From CBDBDZ01 sp965204215 (lineage in GTDB: Bacteria > Pseudomonadota > Gammaproteobacteria > Pseudomonadales > GM7GCV1), in the NCBI GenBank assembly GCA_965204215.1, contig CBDBDZ010000014.1, positions 310,001 through 374,000 on the forward strand: a stretch of DNA of 64,000 nt, in the 5' to 3' direction. Below the pieces are notes generated by a model. The model was not told the DNA's origin. It did not search any database and saw only the letters and a list, made by a program, of their open reading frames with translations. Positions 34,946 through 43,821 of this stretch are shown piece by piece (position 1 is the stretch's first letter; each line of letters starts with the position of its first letter). The position numbers and the translations under genes are program-made.

Positions 34946-36070
34946 ATGAAAAAACTTGAGGTAGCTACTGTTGTAGGCACCAGACCAGAGATAATCAGGC
35001 TTTCCAGAGTGATAGCGAAACTGGATCAGTTCTGTCATCACAAACTGATTCACACTGGTCAAAATTACGACTATGAGCTTAATGCTATTTTTTTTGAAGA
35101 CTTAGGTATTCGACAACCCGACTATTTTCTTAATGCGGCAGGTAACAATGGGGCCGATACCATAGGCAATGTTATTAAGGAAGTTGATAAAAAGTTAGAA
35201 CAATTAAAGCCTGAAGCATTGTTAGTTCTGGGAGATACTAATAGTTGTATGGCTGCTATTCCAGCCAAAAGACGTAAAATTCCAATATTTCATATGGAAG
35301 CTGGGAATCGCTGTTTTGACATGCGTGTGCCAGAAGAAATTAATCGGCGTATTGTTGACCACTGTGCGGATGTTAATTTAACCTATAGCCAAATAGCGCG
35401 TGACTATTTAATTAATGAAGGTCTTCCAGCAGACCGCATCATTAAAACAGGTAGCCCTATGTTGGAAGTTCTTAATTATTATCGCGATAAAATAAATGGG
35501 TCCAATATTCTGAAACAATTAAATTTACAGGAGCGTTGCTACTGGGTTATTAGCGCTCACCGTGAAGAAAATATAGACTCTGAGGTTAACTTAAATAAAT
35601 TGGTAACACTGGTCAATACTATTGCAGAAAAATATCAGCATCCCGTTATTTTTTCTACCCACCCTCGTACTCGCAAACGCCTGGATGCTGTGAATGCCAA
35701 TTTCAATGAGCTCGTAGTGTTGTTAAAGCCTCTGGGCTTTAGTGACTATAACAAATTGCAACTGTCGGCAAAAGCTGTGTTGTCTGACAGTGGAACAATA
35801 ACAGAAGAAAGCTCTATCTTACAATTCCCTGCGTTAAATATTCGCGAAGCTCACGAACGACCTGAGGGTATGGAAGAGGGTAGCGTCATGATGGTTGGAT
35901 TAGAATTAGATAGAACCTTGCAAGCGTTAGCCCTGTTGGAAGATGTAAAGTTACAGCGCACTTGTCTTGTCCATGATTATAATGTTGAAAATGTTTCGGA
36001 TAAAGTCGTTAAAATCATCATCAGTTACAGGGATTATATAATGCGTACTGTCTGGAGACAGTACAAGTAA
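34946..36070 (+). CDS. fnlC: UDP-N-acetylfucosamine-forming 2-epimerase FnlC (CapG/WbjD)
   Basis: A 374-residue non-hydrolysing UDP-HexNAc 2-epimerase: VVGTRPEIIRLS, HTGQNYDYELN, VLGDTNSCMAA, HMEAGNRCFD, SAHREENID, and SDSGTITEESSIL. It converts UDP-L-PneNAc to UDP-L-FucNAc, completing the fnlABC pathway. The 3' end contains an 8-bp perfect hairpin. It precedes a WbuB-like transferase. Confidence 0.93.
   Translation: MKKLEVATVVGTRPEIIRLSRVIAKLDQFCHHKLIHTGQNYDYELNAIFFEDLGIRQPDYFLNAAGNNGADTIGNVIKEVDKKLEQLKPEALLVLGDTNSCMAAIPAKRRKIPIFHMEAGNRCFDMRVPEEINRRIVDHCADVNLTYSQIARDYLINEGLPADRIIKTGSPMLEVLNYYRDKINGSNILKQLNLQERCYWVISAHREENIDSEVNLNKLVTLVNTIAEKYQHPVIFSTHPRTRKRLDAVNANFNELVVLLKPLGFSDYNKLQLSAKAVLSDSGTITEESSILQFPALNIREAHERPEGMEEGSVMMVGLELDRTLQALALLEDVKLQRTCLVHDYNVENVSDKVVKIIISYRDYIMRTVWRQYK
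36045..36064 (+). other. Perfect hairpin at the end of fnlC
   Basis: GTACTGTC (36045–36052), loop TGGA, GACAGTAC (36057–36064), just before the fnlC stop. There is no following T tract, so it is not a standard terminator. It could protect the 3' end of a processed mRNA. Confidence 0.5.
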
Positions 36071-36091
36071 TTAACAGTTATTAATTCAAGA

Positions 36092-37342
36092 GTGAGTGAT
36101 AAGAAGTTAAAACTGCTAGTGGTTTCGCAATATTTTTGGCCTGAAAATATGCGTATTAATGAAATGGTCGAAAATTTTGTCAAAAAAGGCCATGAAGTTA
36201 CTGTACTTACTGCACAGCCCAACTACCCGGTGGGAAAAATTTTTGACGACTACAAATTAAACAAACAGAAGTACAGCACTTATTCAGGTGCTGACATAAT
36301 TCGGGCTCCGATTATTCCCAGGGGCAATGGAGGTCTGCAATTAATGGCTAATTTTGCCAGTTTTCTGGTCAACGCAACCTTGGTGGGCATAATAAAACTT
36401 CGGGGTAAACCTTTTGACGCCATATTTGTTTATACGGTATCTCCCATAACAGCAGCGATACCCGCCATAATGTTGGGTAAATTAAAGAAAGCACCAGTAG
36501 CAGTATGGATACTGGATTTATGGCCGGAAACCTTAGTGGCACTAAACGTAGTGCAAAATAAAACAGCTGTTGCACTGATAGGTAAACTGGTTTCATGGAT
36601 TTACAATCGAGCGGATTATCTGTTGATGCAATCATCCCGGTTTAAAGAAGCTATAAAAGCATTGTGCACAAAACCCATAAATGAAGACAGATTAATATAT
36701 TTTCCCAGTTGGGCCGAAGATAATTATCGGCATGAAGCAACAGATACTGGTTTGCTACCTCGTGATAACAGTTTGTTTACATTGTTATTTGCGGGTAATG
36801 TTGGAGAGTCGCAAGACTTTCCAACGGTGCTTGATGCAGCAGAAAAATTGCTTCGGCAAAAGCAACCCGTGCGTATCGTTATTGTAGGTGATGGAAGAAT
36901 GACACCCTGGCTGGAAGCGCAAATAGCAAATCGTGAATTAAACAATGTTTTGGTAATGGGGCGACATCCTATTGAGGCCATGGCAGGGTTTTACAAAGTA
37001 GCAGATGCGTTGTTTGTTGCATTAAAAACCAATGAGGTATTTACCAAAACCATACCGGGAAAAATTCAAAGCTACCTTGCAGCAGGAAAACCTATATTGG
37101 GTATGATAGATGGTGAAGCGGCAAGAGTCATTGTAGAATCGGGTTCGGGAATTACTTGCAAAGCAGGAGATGCTGAGGCGCTGTGTCAATGTATCCTTGA
37201 TTTATCGCATAGAACACAGCATGAGTTGAGCAAAATGGGCGAATCAGGACAGCATTACTATCACAATAATTTTTCGCAAAAACTGTTGTTTAACCGATTG
37301 GAGGAGCTTTTTGGCATAATGAGCAAAAGGGATGTCTTTTAA
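36092..37342 (+). CDS. wbuB: WbuB-like glycosyltransferase (probable L-FucNAc transferase)
   Basis: A 416-residue GT4 enzyme opening with VVSQYFWPENMRINEMVE and TAQPNYPVGKIF, the pattern of WbuB-type enzymes. VWILDLWPETLVALNV and the C-terminal LLFAGNVGESQDF segment are further matches. WbuB homologues transfer L-FucNAc, and the gene lies right after fnlABC, so this donor is likely. The start is GTG. The end overlaps the longest possible csiV frame but not its preferred start. Confidence 0.85.
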   Translation: MSDKKLKLLVVSQYFWPENMRINEMVENFVKKGHEVTVLTAQPNYPVGKIFDDYKLNKQKYSTYSGADIIRAPIIPRGNGGLQLMANFASFLVNATLVGIIKLRGKPFDAIFVYTVSPITAAIPAIMLGKLKKAPVAVWILDLWPETLVALNVVQNKTAVALIGKLVSWIYNRADYLLMQSSRFKEAIKALCTKPINEDRLIYFPSWAEDNYRHEATDTGLLPRDNSLFTLLFAGNVGESQDFPTVLDAAEKLLRQKQPVRIVIVGDGRMTPWLEAQIANRELNNVLVMGRHPIEAMAGFYKVADALFVALKTNEVFTKTIPGKIQSYLAAGKPILGMIDGEAARVIVESGSGITCKAGDAEALCQCILDLSHRTQHELSKMGESGQHYYHNNFSQKLLFNRLEELFGIMSKRDVF

Positions 37343-37355
37343 TCCAGGTTTAATC

Positions 37356-38456
37356 ATGGTCGGTAAACTCGTAAAACCTGTCTTACAAATTTTATTTTTT
37401 TCAATGATGCTGTCATCTATTGCATTGTCTGAAGATAATAAAAAGTGGTATCAAATCGAAATAATGATATTTAAACAAACCAATCAGGACGATGAATTTT
37501 TTTATCGCAACCTGGAATTAACCTGGTCTAAACCACTCATTGTATTAGACCAGGACGAACGTTTTATTGAAGCGCCAAAAACGCTACAAGATGCGAATCG
37601 GAAATTGACAAAACACTGGGGCTACCGCGTATTATGGCATAATGCCTGGTATCAGCAAGCACTGGATAAATCCAATGCTCCCTGGATATTGGTAAAAGGC
37701 GGTTATACTCGCTTTCAACATAACGAATTAGAAGGTGCGTTTAAAATTTATTTGTCGCGCTATTTTCACCTTGATACCAATCTCTGGTTAACTGAGTTTT
37801 TAGAAGAAGGGACAGGCATTGCATCAAGTCATATCGAAGATTCTCAATCAATTACTATGCAACCCAAGTGGCCGAGTTTGCCACCTGTGCCCAGAATTGT
37901 AGACCAACGTCACTGCAATATTTATAAATTATTGCCAGTTGTACAACGCAAACAACTATTTTCCATAACGGTAAATCTAAATAAAACGCAAGATAGCACA
38001 TTTCTCACTACGCAAACTACAACATGGAATGAACGTATAGAACAGCGTCTTAATCAATTTCCAAACAGTATTTCCATTCCCAATAGTGAAGGCTATCCCC
38101 AGTGTCAGTTGCCTCTGGATGTCAGCCATATAGAAGACCCAATAACGGGCAACTTAACCGCATTGGACGAATGGCAACAAAAACAAGCGAGACAAGAATT
38201 GCAGGATTATTTACAGCGAAGGCTCTGGGTAACACAAGTAGCCATGCATTTTCCTGGCAACTTACAACGCTTTCTCGATAACCCTCATGACAGTGGTCAA
38301 AGCGCGTTAATTCCTGTCGAAAATATTTTTTTGTTAAAAAAGAGTCAGCGTATACTCACTCAACGTAACCATTATATAGACCATCCTAAAATAGGGGTTA
38401 TAATAAGCATCAATCCTGTTGATGAAGATACAGCCAATTCACTAAATTTGGAGTAA
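37356..38456 (+). CDS. csiV: CsiV-family periplasmic protein
   Basis: A 366-residue protein with a signal peptide (LVKPVLQILFFSMMLSSIALS), then WYQIEIMIFKQ, the opening typical of the CsiV family (PF10972). CsiV was described in Shewanella as a peptidoglycan-associated stress protein. In many gammaproteobacteria it follows mfd directly; here 35 kb of glycan genes separates them. ATG 37356 is chosen for its AGG 7 bases upstream and proper signal peptide; ATG 37332 is possible. Confidence 0.8.
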   Translation: MVGKLVKPVLQILFFSMMLSSIALSEDNKKWYQIEIMIFKQTNQDDEFFYRNLELTWSKPLIVLDQDERFIEAPKTLQDANRKLTKHWGYRVLWHNAWYQQALDKSNAPWILVKGGYTRFQHNELEGAFKIYLSRYFHLDTNLWLTEFLEEGTGIASSHIEDSQSITMQPKWPSLPPVPRIVDQRHCNIYKLLPVVQRKQLFSITVNLNKTQDSTFLTTQTTTWNERIEQRLNQFPNSISIPNSEGYPQCQLPLDVSHIEDPITGNLTALDEWQQKQARQELQDYLQRRLWVTQVAMHFPGNLQRFLDNPHDSGQSALIPVENIFLLKKSQRILTQRNHYIDHPKIGVIISINPVDEDTANSLNLE

Positions 38457-38459
38457 CTC

Positions 38460-39287
38460 ATGTTTAAGTTAAGCATCATTTTTATAACATTAATTGTAGT
38501 AGCTAATTTTGCCAATTCAGCCCCTCCTTTTGAGCGCGAGGATATTGTCAATAACATTCATATTTTAAAAGGCAGTGGAGGTAATATTGGAGTGATAACA
38601 GGAGATGACGGCACTGTGCTTATTGATAATGGGTTAGCGCGCGATAGTGAGGCGTTAGTCAAAACGCTGAAGGAGTCGACAGGGCTGCCAGTCTATGTGC
38701 TGAATACTCATTGGCATTATGACCATACAGGGTCTAATGAAGTATTGGCAGATAGCACAATTATTACGCATCACAATGTTCGCAAGCGTCTTGGTGAAAA
38801 ACAGTCAGGCGCGGCATTACCCGATATTACGTACAGCAGTCATTTGGAGTTATACGTCAACGGATTTGGTTTAACTATTGTACATCCAGGGGCAGGGCAT
38901 ACTGATGGCGATAGTATTGTCTACATTAACCCGGTTAACGTGGTGCATATGGGTGACCAATTATTTGCTGGATATTTCCCTTATGTCGATGCGCGTTCAG
39001 GTGGAAGTCTTGAAGGCTATATGAATAATATAAAACAAGTGATTAATCAGATAGATGATAATACCGTTGTCATTCCCGGCCATGGCAAAGTTACCAATAA
39101 GCAGGGTTTAGAGGATTATGTTGAAATGATGCGAGAAACCATAGCGATAGTTACAAACTATAAATCGAAAGGGCTTTCCATGGAACAAAGTGTCAAGGAG
39201 GGGTTACCTGAGAAATGGGAGCCTTGGGGCAATTTTTTCATAAAAGAATCGCAATGGATAGAAACCGTTTATCAACTAACGCCGTAA
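38460..39287 (+). CDS. Secreted metallo-beta-lactamase-fold hydrolase
   Basis: A 275-residue protein with an N-terminal signal peptide ending near ANSAPP. The metal site is complete: HWHYDH motif, GAGHTDGD, and IPGHGK. The fold includes lactamases, lactonases and glyoxalases; this one resembles exported MBL proteins of unknown substrate rather than a resistance enzyme. A GGAG ribosome site precedes the ATG, and the gene begins 3 bp after csiV. Confidence 0.8.
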   Translation: MFKLSIIFITLIVVANFANSAPPFEREDIVNNIHILKGSGGNIGVITGDDGTVLIDNGLARDSEALVKTLKESTGLPVYVLNTHWHYDHTGSNEVLADSTIITHHNVRKRLGEKQSGAALPDITYSSHLELYVNGFGLTIVHPGAGHTDGDSIVYINPVNVVHMGDQLFAGYFPYVDARSGGSLEGYMNNIKQVINQIDDNTVVIPGHGKVTNKQGLEDYVEMMRETIAIVTNYKSKGLSMEQSVKEGLPEKWEPWGNFFIKESQWIETVYQLTP

Positions 39288-39320
39288 AGTAATTATTTTT
39301 CAATTTCCCCAACTGAAATT

Positions 39321-39348
39321 TTGAGTGTTGAACCATCTTGGCTATAAT
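39321..39348 (+). promoter_or_regulatory. Sigma-70 promoter of the cytochrome c oxidase operon
   Basis: TTGAGT (39321–39326), 16-bp spacer, perfect TATAAT (39343–39348), immediately followed by GGCGCCGC. Transcription would start near 39355, about 30 bases before ctaC. Confidence 0.6.
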
Positions 39349-39384
39349 GGCGCCGCTATAAAATCAACCTTGTGCAGAAAATTT

Positions 39385-40524
39385 ATGTCCATAAAATTAC
39401 TTAAAAGAGCCATGGTGTTACTGGCACTGTTTGCGCTCCCTGCAGCGCTTTTGGCTAGTTCAGGATATATCGATGTGCTCAATATGCCAGAAGGCGTTAC
39501 GCCCTTGAGTCGCACCATCTTTGACATACATATGGTTGTGTTTTGGATTTGTGTGGCTATTGGTATATTGGTATTTGGCTTTATGTTTTATGTCATGTGG
39601 GCGCATCGTAAATCCAGAGGACATGAACCTGCACAATTTCACGACAACCACACTGCCGAATTCATTTGGACTATTATTCCAGCCATTATTTGTGTGGGGC
39701 TAATGTTTCCCGCTGGTAAGGCTATTATTGAAGCTTACGATACAGCAGATGCGGAATTAACCGTAAAAGTAACAGGTTTACAGTGGAAGTGGCAATATGA
39801 ATACTTAGGCAAAGATATTAAATTTTTAAGTGAATTAGCCACTCCGGAAGACGAAATTCAAAACCGCACAGCCAAAGGAGAGTTTTATTTAAACGAAGTG
39901 ACTGAACCTTTAGTCATTCCTGTTGACACCAAAGTGGCCTTTAAAATTACAGGTGCTGATGTCATTCACTCATGGTGGGTTCCCGACTTTGGTGTTAAGC
40001 GCGATGCGATTCCAGGGTTTGTAAACGATGCCTGGGCAGTGGTTGAAGAACCAGGTATTTATTTTGGGGCATGCACAGAATTATGCGGCCAAAACCATGC
40101 TTTTATGCCGGTGGTTGTCAAGGCGGTAGAAAAAGAAGTATTTGAAGCCTATCTTGCAGATAAGCAACAGCAAGCCAAAGAGTTGGCTGCAGTGTTAGAA
40201 CAAACCAAAACCATGGATGAGATGATGGAAATTGGAGAGGCCGCTTATAATCGATCTTGTGCTGCCTGCCACGGAACTGATGGCAAGGGAATTGCGGGTG
40301 TATTTCCTTCAATGGTTGGTAGCCCCTATATTTCAGGTGCTATTAATGACCATATTGACATTGTGATGAACGGCAAATCGGGAACAGCTATGCAGTCGTT
40401 TGGCAACCTGCTCAATGAATTGGAAATTGCTGCAATTATTACCTATGAGCGAAATGCTTGGGGTATCAATTCAGGAGATTTGATTCAACCTAAGGATATT
40501 TTAAATTTCAAAACATCTCAATAA
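39385..40524 (+). CDS. ctaC: Cytochrome c oxidase subunit II with fused cytochrome c domain
   Basis: A 379-residue exported subunit. A signal peptide or first helix (residues 5–25) and two membrane helices precede the cupredoxin domain with IHSWWVPDFGVKRD and the CuA ligands in ACTELCGQNHAFM. A C-terminal cytochrome c domain has CAACHGTDGKG (heme Cys at 292). It accepts electrons from cytochrome c and passes them to subunit I. ATG 39385 is chosen since an upstream frame from 39325 would overlap the promoter. Confidence 0.95.
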   Translation: MSIKLLKRAMVLLALFALPAALLASSGYIDVLNMPEGVTPLSRTIFDIHMVVFWICVAIGILVFGFMFYVMWAHRKSRGHEPAQFHDNHTAEFIWTIIPAIICVGLMFPAGKAIIEAYDTADAELTVKVTGLQWKWQYEYLGKDIKFLSELATPEDEIQNRTAKGEFYLNEVTEPLVIPVDTKVAFKITGADVIHSWWVPDFGVKRDAIPGFVNDAWAVVEEPGIYFGACTELCGQNHAFMPVVVKAVEKEVFEAYLADKQQQAKELAAVLEQTKTMDEMMEIGEAAYNRSCAACHGTDGKGIAGVFPSMVGSPYISGAINDHIDIVMNGKSGTAMQSFGNLLNELEIAAIITYERNAWGINSGDLIQPKDILNFKTSQ

Positions 40525-40537
40525 GAGGTTATTACTG

Positions 40538-42100
40538 ATGGCAGATCACAATCACGGACCAGCTTCGGGCATTGGCCGTTGGCTATTTACTACAAACCAT
40601 AAGGATATTGGTACGCTCTACTTATGGTTCAGTTTTGTTATGTTCCTGGTAGGTGGATTGTTCGCTATGATAATCCGCGCTGAATTGTTTGAACCAGGTA
40701 TGCAACTGATTCAACCTGAGTTCTTCAACCAAATGACCACCATGCACGGACTAATCATGGTATTTGGAGCCATTATGCCTTCTTTTGTAGGTTTGGCTAA
40801 CTGGTTAATTCCAATGATGATAGGTGCACCTGATATGGCACTACCGAGAATGAACAACCTGAGTTTCTGGATTTTACCCTTTGGTTTTACCATCCTGGTT
40901 AGTACCTTATTCATGGAGGGTGGCGGTCCTAACTTTGGCTGGACTTTTTATGCCCCACTATCAACGACTTATGCTCCTGACTCGGTTAATTTTTTCATCT
41001 TTGGTATGCATATTATTGGTGCTTCATCCATTATGGGTTCTATCAATATTATTGCTACCGTTGTCAACATGCGGGCACCAGGCATGACTTATATGAAAAT
41101 GCCACTGTTTGTATGGACGTGGGTGATTACTGCGTTTTTATTAGTGGCAGTGATGCCAGTATTAGCAGGAGCTGTTACCATGATGCTGATGGATATTAAT
41201 TTTGGCACAGCGTTTTTTGATGCAGCTGGTGGTGGCGACCCGGTATTATTCCAACACGTATTTTGGTTTTTTGGTCACCCGGAAGTTTATATTATTATTA
41301 TTCCTGCTTTTGGGGTGGTGTCGCATATTATTCCGGCATTTAGTCGCAAACCATTATTTGGTTACAGCTCTATGGTTTATGCAACGGCCAGTATTGCTAT
41401 TTTGTCCTTTATAGTCTGGGCGCACCATATGTTTACCGTTGGAATGCCAATTACGGGAGAACTGTATTTTATGATAGCAACACTGCTTATTGCCGTACCA
41501 ACCGGAGTAAAAGTCTTTAACTGGATTACCACCATGTTCAAAGGTGCTATCACTTATGAAACTCCCATGCTATTTGCTGTTGCCTTTGTGATATTGTTCA
41601 CATTAGGTGGTTTTACGGGGGTCATGTTGGCCATTCCATCAAGCGATATACAATATCACGACACCTACTTTGTTGTAGCGCATTTTCACTATGTGATGGT
41701 AGCTGGTGCGGTATTCAGTATGACTGCGGCGGTTTACTATTGGCTGCCTAAGTGGACGGGGAAAATGTATGACGAAGGCATGGGCAAATTGCATTTTTGG
41801 ATATCATTCATCGGCTTTAATATTACCTTCTTCCCACAGCATTTTCTTGGATTAGCAGGTATGCCCAGACGCTATGCAGATTATGCATTACAATTTGCAG
41901 ATTGGAATATGGTATCCAGTATTGGTGCTTTTATTTATGGTGCATCGCAGTTGCTATTCCTGTTTAATGTGATTCGTACCATTCGCAGTGGTGCGCCAGC
42001 GCCTGAGGCCAAAACATGGGAGGGTGCTCACGGTTTGGAATGGACATTACCATCGCCACCACCCTATCACAGTTTTTCAACGGCACCAGAAGTTAAATAA
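40538..42100 (+). CDS. ctaD: Cytochrome c oxidase subunit I
   Basis: A 520-residue, twelve-helix heme-copper oxidase subunit. Visible marks are TTNHKDIGTLY at the N terminus, TMHGLIMVF (heme a ligand), FWFFGHPEVYI (CuB His and cross-linked Tyr), WAHHMFTVGM, and HYVMVAGAVFSM (heme a3 and heme a ligands). It reduces oxygen to water and pumps protons. It follows ctaC by 13 bp with an AGAGG site. Confidence 0.97.
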   Translation: MADHNHGPASGIGRWLFTTNHKDIGTLYLWFSFVMFLVGGLFAMIIRAELFEPGMQLIQPEFFNQMTTMHGLIMVFGAIMPSFVGLANWLIPMMIGAPDMALPRMNNLSFWILPFGFTILVSTLFMEGGGPNFGWTFYAPLSTTYAPDSVNFFIFGMHIIGASSIMGSINIIATVVNMRAPGMTYMKMPLFVWTWVITAFLLVAVMPVLAGAVTMMLMDINFGTAFFDAAGGGDPVLFQHVFWFFGHPEVYIIIIPAFGVVSHIIPAFSRKPLFGYSSMVYATASIAILSFIVWAHHMFTVGMPITGELYFMIATLLIAVPTGVKVFNWITTMFKGAITYETPMLFAVAFVILFTLGGFTGVMLAIPSSDIQYHDTYFVVAHFHYVMVAGAVFSMTAAVYYWLPKWTGKMYDEGMGKLHFWISFIGFNITFFPQHFLGLAGMPRRYADYALQFADWNMVSSIGAFIYGASQLLFLFNVIRTIRSGAPAPEAKTWEGAHGLEWTLPSPPPYHSFSTAPEVK

Positions 42101-42126
42101 CTAAATATTAATTTATTAATCGATTT

Positions 42127-42675
42127 ATGTCTGAAAAGCGTCCTCATAAAGTCATTACTGCCAAATTGGTGGCAGGAGCCTTTGTGATGTTTGGTTTTGC
42201 CGTTTGGGGTCTACCCCCTCTGTATGAACTGTTTTGTGAAATCACAGGTGTAGGGCTACAGCAGCAAGAACGCTATGAAGCTAACAATACGTTAGATATT
42301 GATAGTGAACGCACTGTAAGAGTACAGTTTTTGGCAACCAATGCGGCTACCATGCCGTGGGAATTCAAACCGGTAGTATTTGAAGTTAAAGTTAACCCGG
42401 GTGAGCCTGTTGAAATTGAATACTATGCTAAAAATGTAACAGGCAGAGATATGGTTGCACAAGCTGTTCCTAACATTAGCCCAATCAATGCAACTGACTA
42501 CTTTCATAAAACCGAATGTTTTTGTTTTAATAGCCAACCGTTAAAAGCAGGTGAAGAAACATTAATGAAATTGGTTTTTATTGTTGACCCTGAGTTACCC
42601 AAATCAGTTGGTACGGTGACACTTTCTTACACTCTATTTGATATTAGCAAGCAGAGTAACTTGGCAATGAATTAA
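42127..42675 (+). CDS. ctaG: Cytochrome c oxidase assembly protein Cox11/CtaG
   Basis: A 182-residue single-pass copper chaperone. An N-terminal helix (LVAGAFVMFGFAVWGLPPLY) anchors a periplasmic immunoglobulin-like domain with the copper motif ECFCFNSQPL. It delivers copper to CuB of subunit I. Position between ctaD and ctaE is the usual one. Confidence 0.95.
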   Translation: MSEKRPHKVITAKLVAGAFVMFGFAVWGLPPLYELFCEITGVGLQQQERYEANNTLDIDSERTVRVQFLATNAATMPWEFKPVVFEVKVNPGEPVEIEYYAKNVTGRDMVAQAVPNISPINATDYFHKTECFCFNSQPLKAGEETLMKLVFIVDPELPKSVGTVTLSYTLFDISKQSNLAMN

Positions 42676-42691
42676 CGAAGAGTATTTTAAA

Positions 42692-43591
42692 ATGAGTGCA
42701 GGTTCTTATTATATACCCGAGCAAAGTAAACTACCGGTATTTATGGCCGCTTCTTTAGGCACCACAGCTTACGGTGCAGCTACCGCTGTTATTGGCGGTG
42801 GTTTAACCTTGTTAACCATCGGCCTGCTTTGTATAGCCGTAGTCATGTATTTTTGGTTTTCTACTGTTATCAATGAAAATTTACGCGGCTTGCCCGACGC
42901 ACAAGTCAAGCGTTCCTTTGTTCAAGGTATGGGTTGGTTTATTTTCTCTGAAGTGATGTTTTTTGCTGCTTTTTTTGGTGCATTGTTGTATGTAAGGGTC
43001 TTTGCATTGCCATGGTTAGATGGTCAAGGTGTAGGTGCTGATACTAATGCACTTTTGTGGGAGGGTTTTGAAACGAGTTGGCCATTGATGCAAAATCCTG
43101 ACACAGATAAATATATTGCTCCGAATCAACATATGGGGCTATCAGACTTTGGTTCTCTGTCTGCCTGGGCTAACTGGCTGCCTTTTTGGAATACAGTTGT
43201 ATTGATTACTTCCAGTGTTACCTGTCATACTGCTCACCACGCATTAAAGCATGATCAACGTGGAAAATTTAATTTCTGGTTAGGCATTACGCTTGTGTTA
43301 GCGTTTTTCTTTCTTTTTCTTCAATACAAAGAATATCACCATGCCTATGCAGAAATGGGTTTGACATTGGAGTCTGGCATTTATGGTACAACATTTTTTA
43401 TGTTAACAGGTTTTCATGGCTTTCATGTGGCTATGGGGACATTAATATTATTGATTCAATTTATCAGGTCGCTAAAAGGGCATTTTAAATTTGATGATCA
43501 TTTTGGGTTTGAAGCCGCGTCATGGTACTGGCATTTTGTTGATGTGGTTTGGGTAGGCTTATTTATTTGTGTTTATATCTTGGGAAGTTAA
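42692..43591 (+). CDS. ctaE: Cytochrome c oxidase subunit III
   Basis: A 299-residue seven-helix subunit. FSEVMFFAAFFGALLY, LLWEGFETSWP, LTGFHGFHVAMGT and ASWYWHFVDVVWVGLFI are the family landmarks. It stabilises the oxidase and supports proton uptake. It is the last gene of the operon; the expected SURF1/Cox15 genes are not adjacent. A terminator follows after a 140-bp inserted element. Confidence 0.96.
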   Translation: MSAGSYYIPEQSKLPVFMAASLGTTAYGAATAVIGGGLTLLTIGLLCIAVVMYFWFSTVINENLRGLPDAQVKRSFVQGMGWFIFSEVMFFAAFFGALLYVRVFALPWLDGQGVGADTNALLWEGFETSWPLMQNPDTDKYIAPNQHMGLSDFGSLSAWANWLPFWNTVVLITSSVTCHTAHHALKHDQRGKFNFWLGITLVLAFFFLFLQYKEYHHAYAEMGLTLESGIYGTTFFMLTGFHGFHVAMGTLILLIQFIRSLKGHFKFDDHFGFEAASWYWHFVDVVWVGLFICVYILGS

Positions 43592-43628
43592 TGTAAAGAT
43601 CAGTTAGATTCATTACAATAAAAATGGT

Positions 43629-43768
43629 GAGTGCTTTGCACAATTACTGCGCTTGAAACTACTGCGTTAAAGATATGCTCAAAATACTCATTTACTACCA
43701 GTAAACTCCGCTTTTTCGCATATTTTTGCCTTGTATTTTCATCGCTCATGACATTGTACAAAGCTCTC
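43629..43768 (+). mobile_element. Family C MITE-like element, copy 3
   Basis: A 140-bp element with ends GAGTGCTTTGCACAATTACT and ATTGTACAAAGCTCTC, flanked by a perfect ATGGT duplication (43624–43628 and 43769–43773). The right duplicate is also the first five bases of the terminator stem that follows. Confidence 0.92.
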
Positions 43769-43796
43769 ATGGTCAGTGGATACTGACCATTTTTTT
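43769..43796 (+). terminator. Rho-independent terminator of the cta operon
   Basis: Perfect 9-bp stem ATGGTCAGT/ACTGACCAT with a GGAT loop, followed by a run of seven Ts. The sequence before the inserted element C (AAAAATGGT) shows the original upstream flank carried an A run, so the structure may have been bidirectional. Confidence 0.9.
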
Positions 43797-43821
43797 ATCC
43801 AAGAGCATATTTTAATATTTA

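Noticed and set aside
36045..36064. Hairpin at the fnlC end as a terminator
   Set aside because: No T run follows and the next gene begins 22 bp after the stop.
38460..39287. Metallo-beta-lactamase resistance gene
   Set aside because: The fold is shared by many hydrolases and the context (csiV, cytochrome oxidase) gives no support for resistance.
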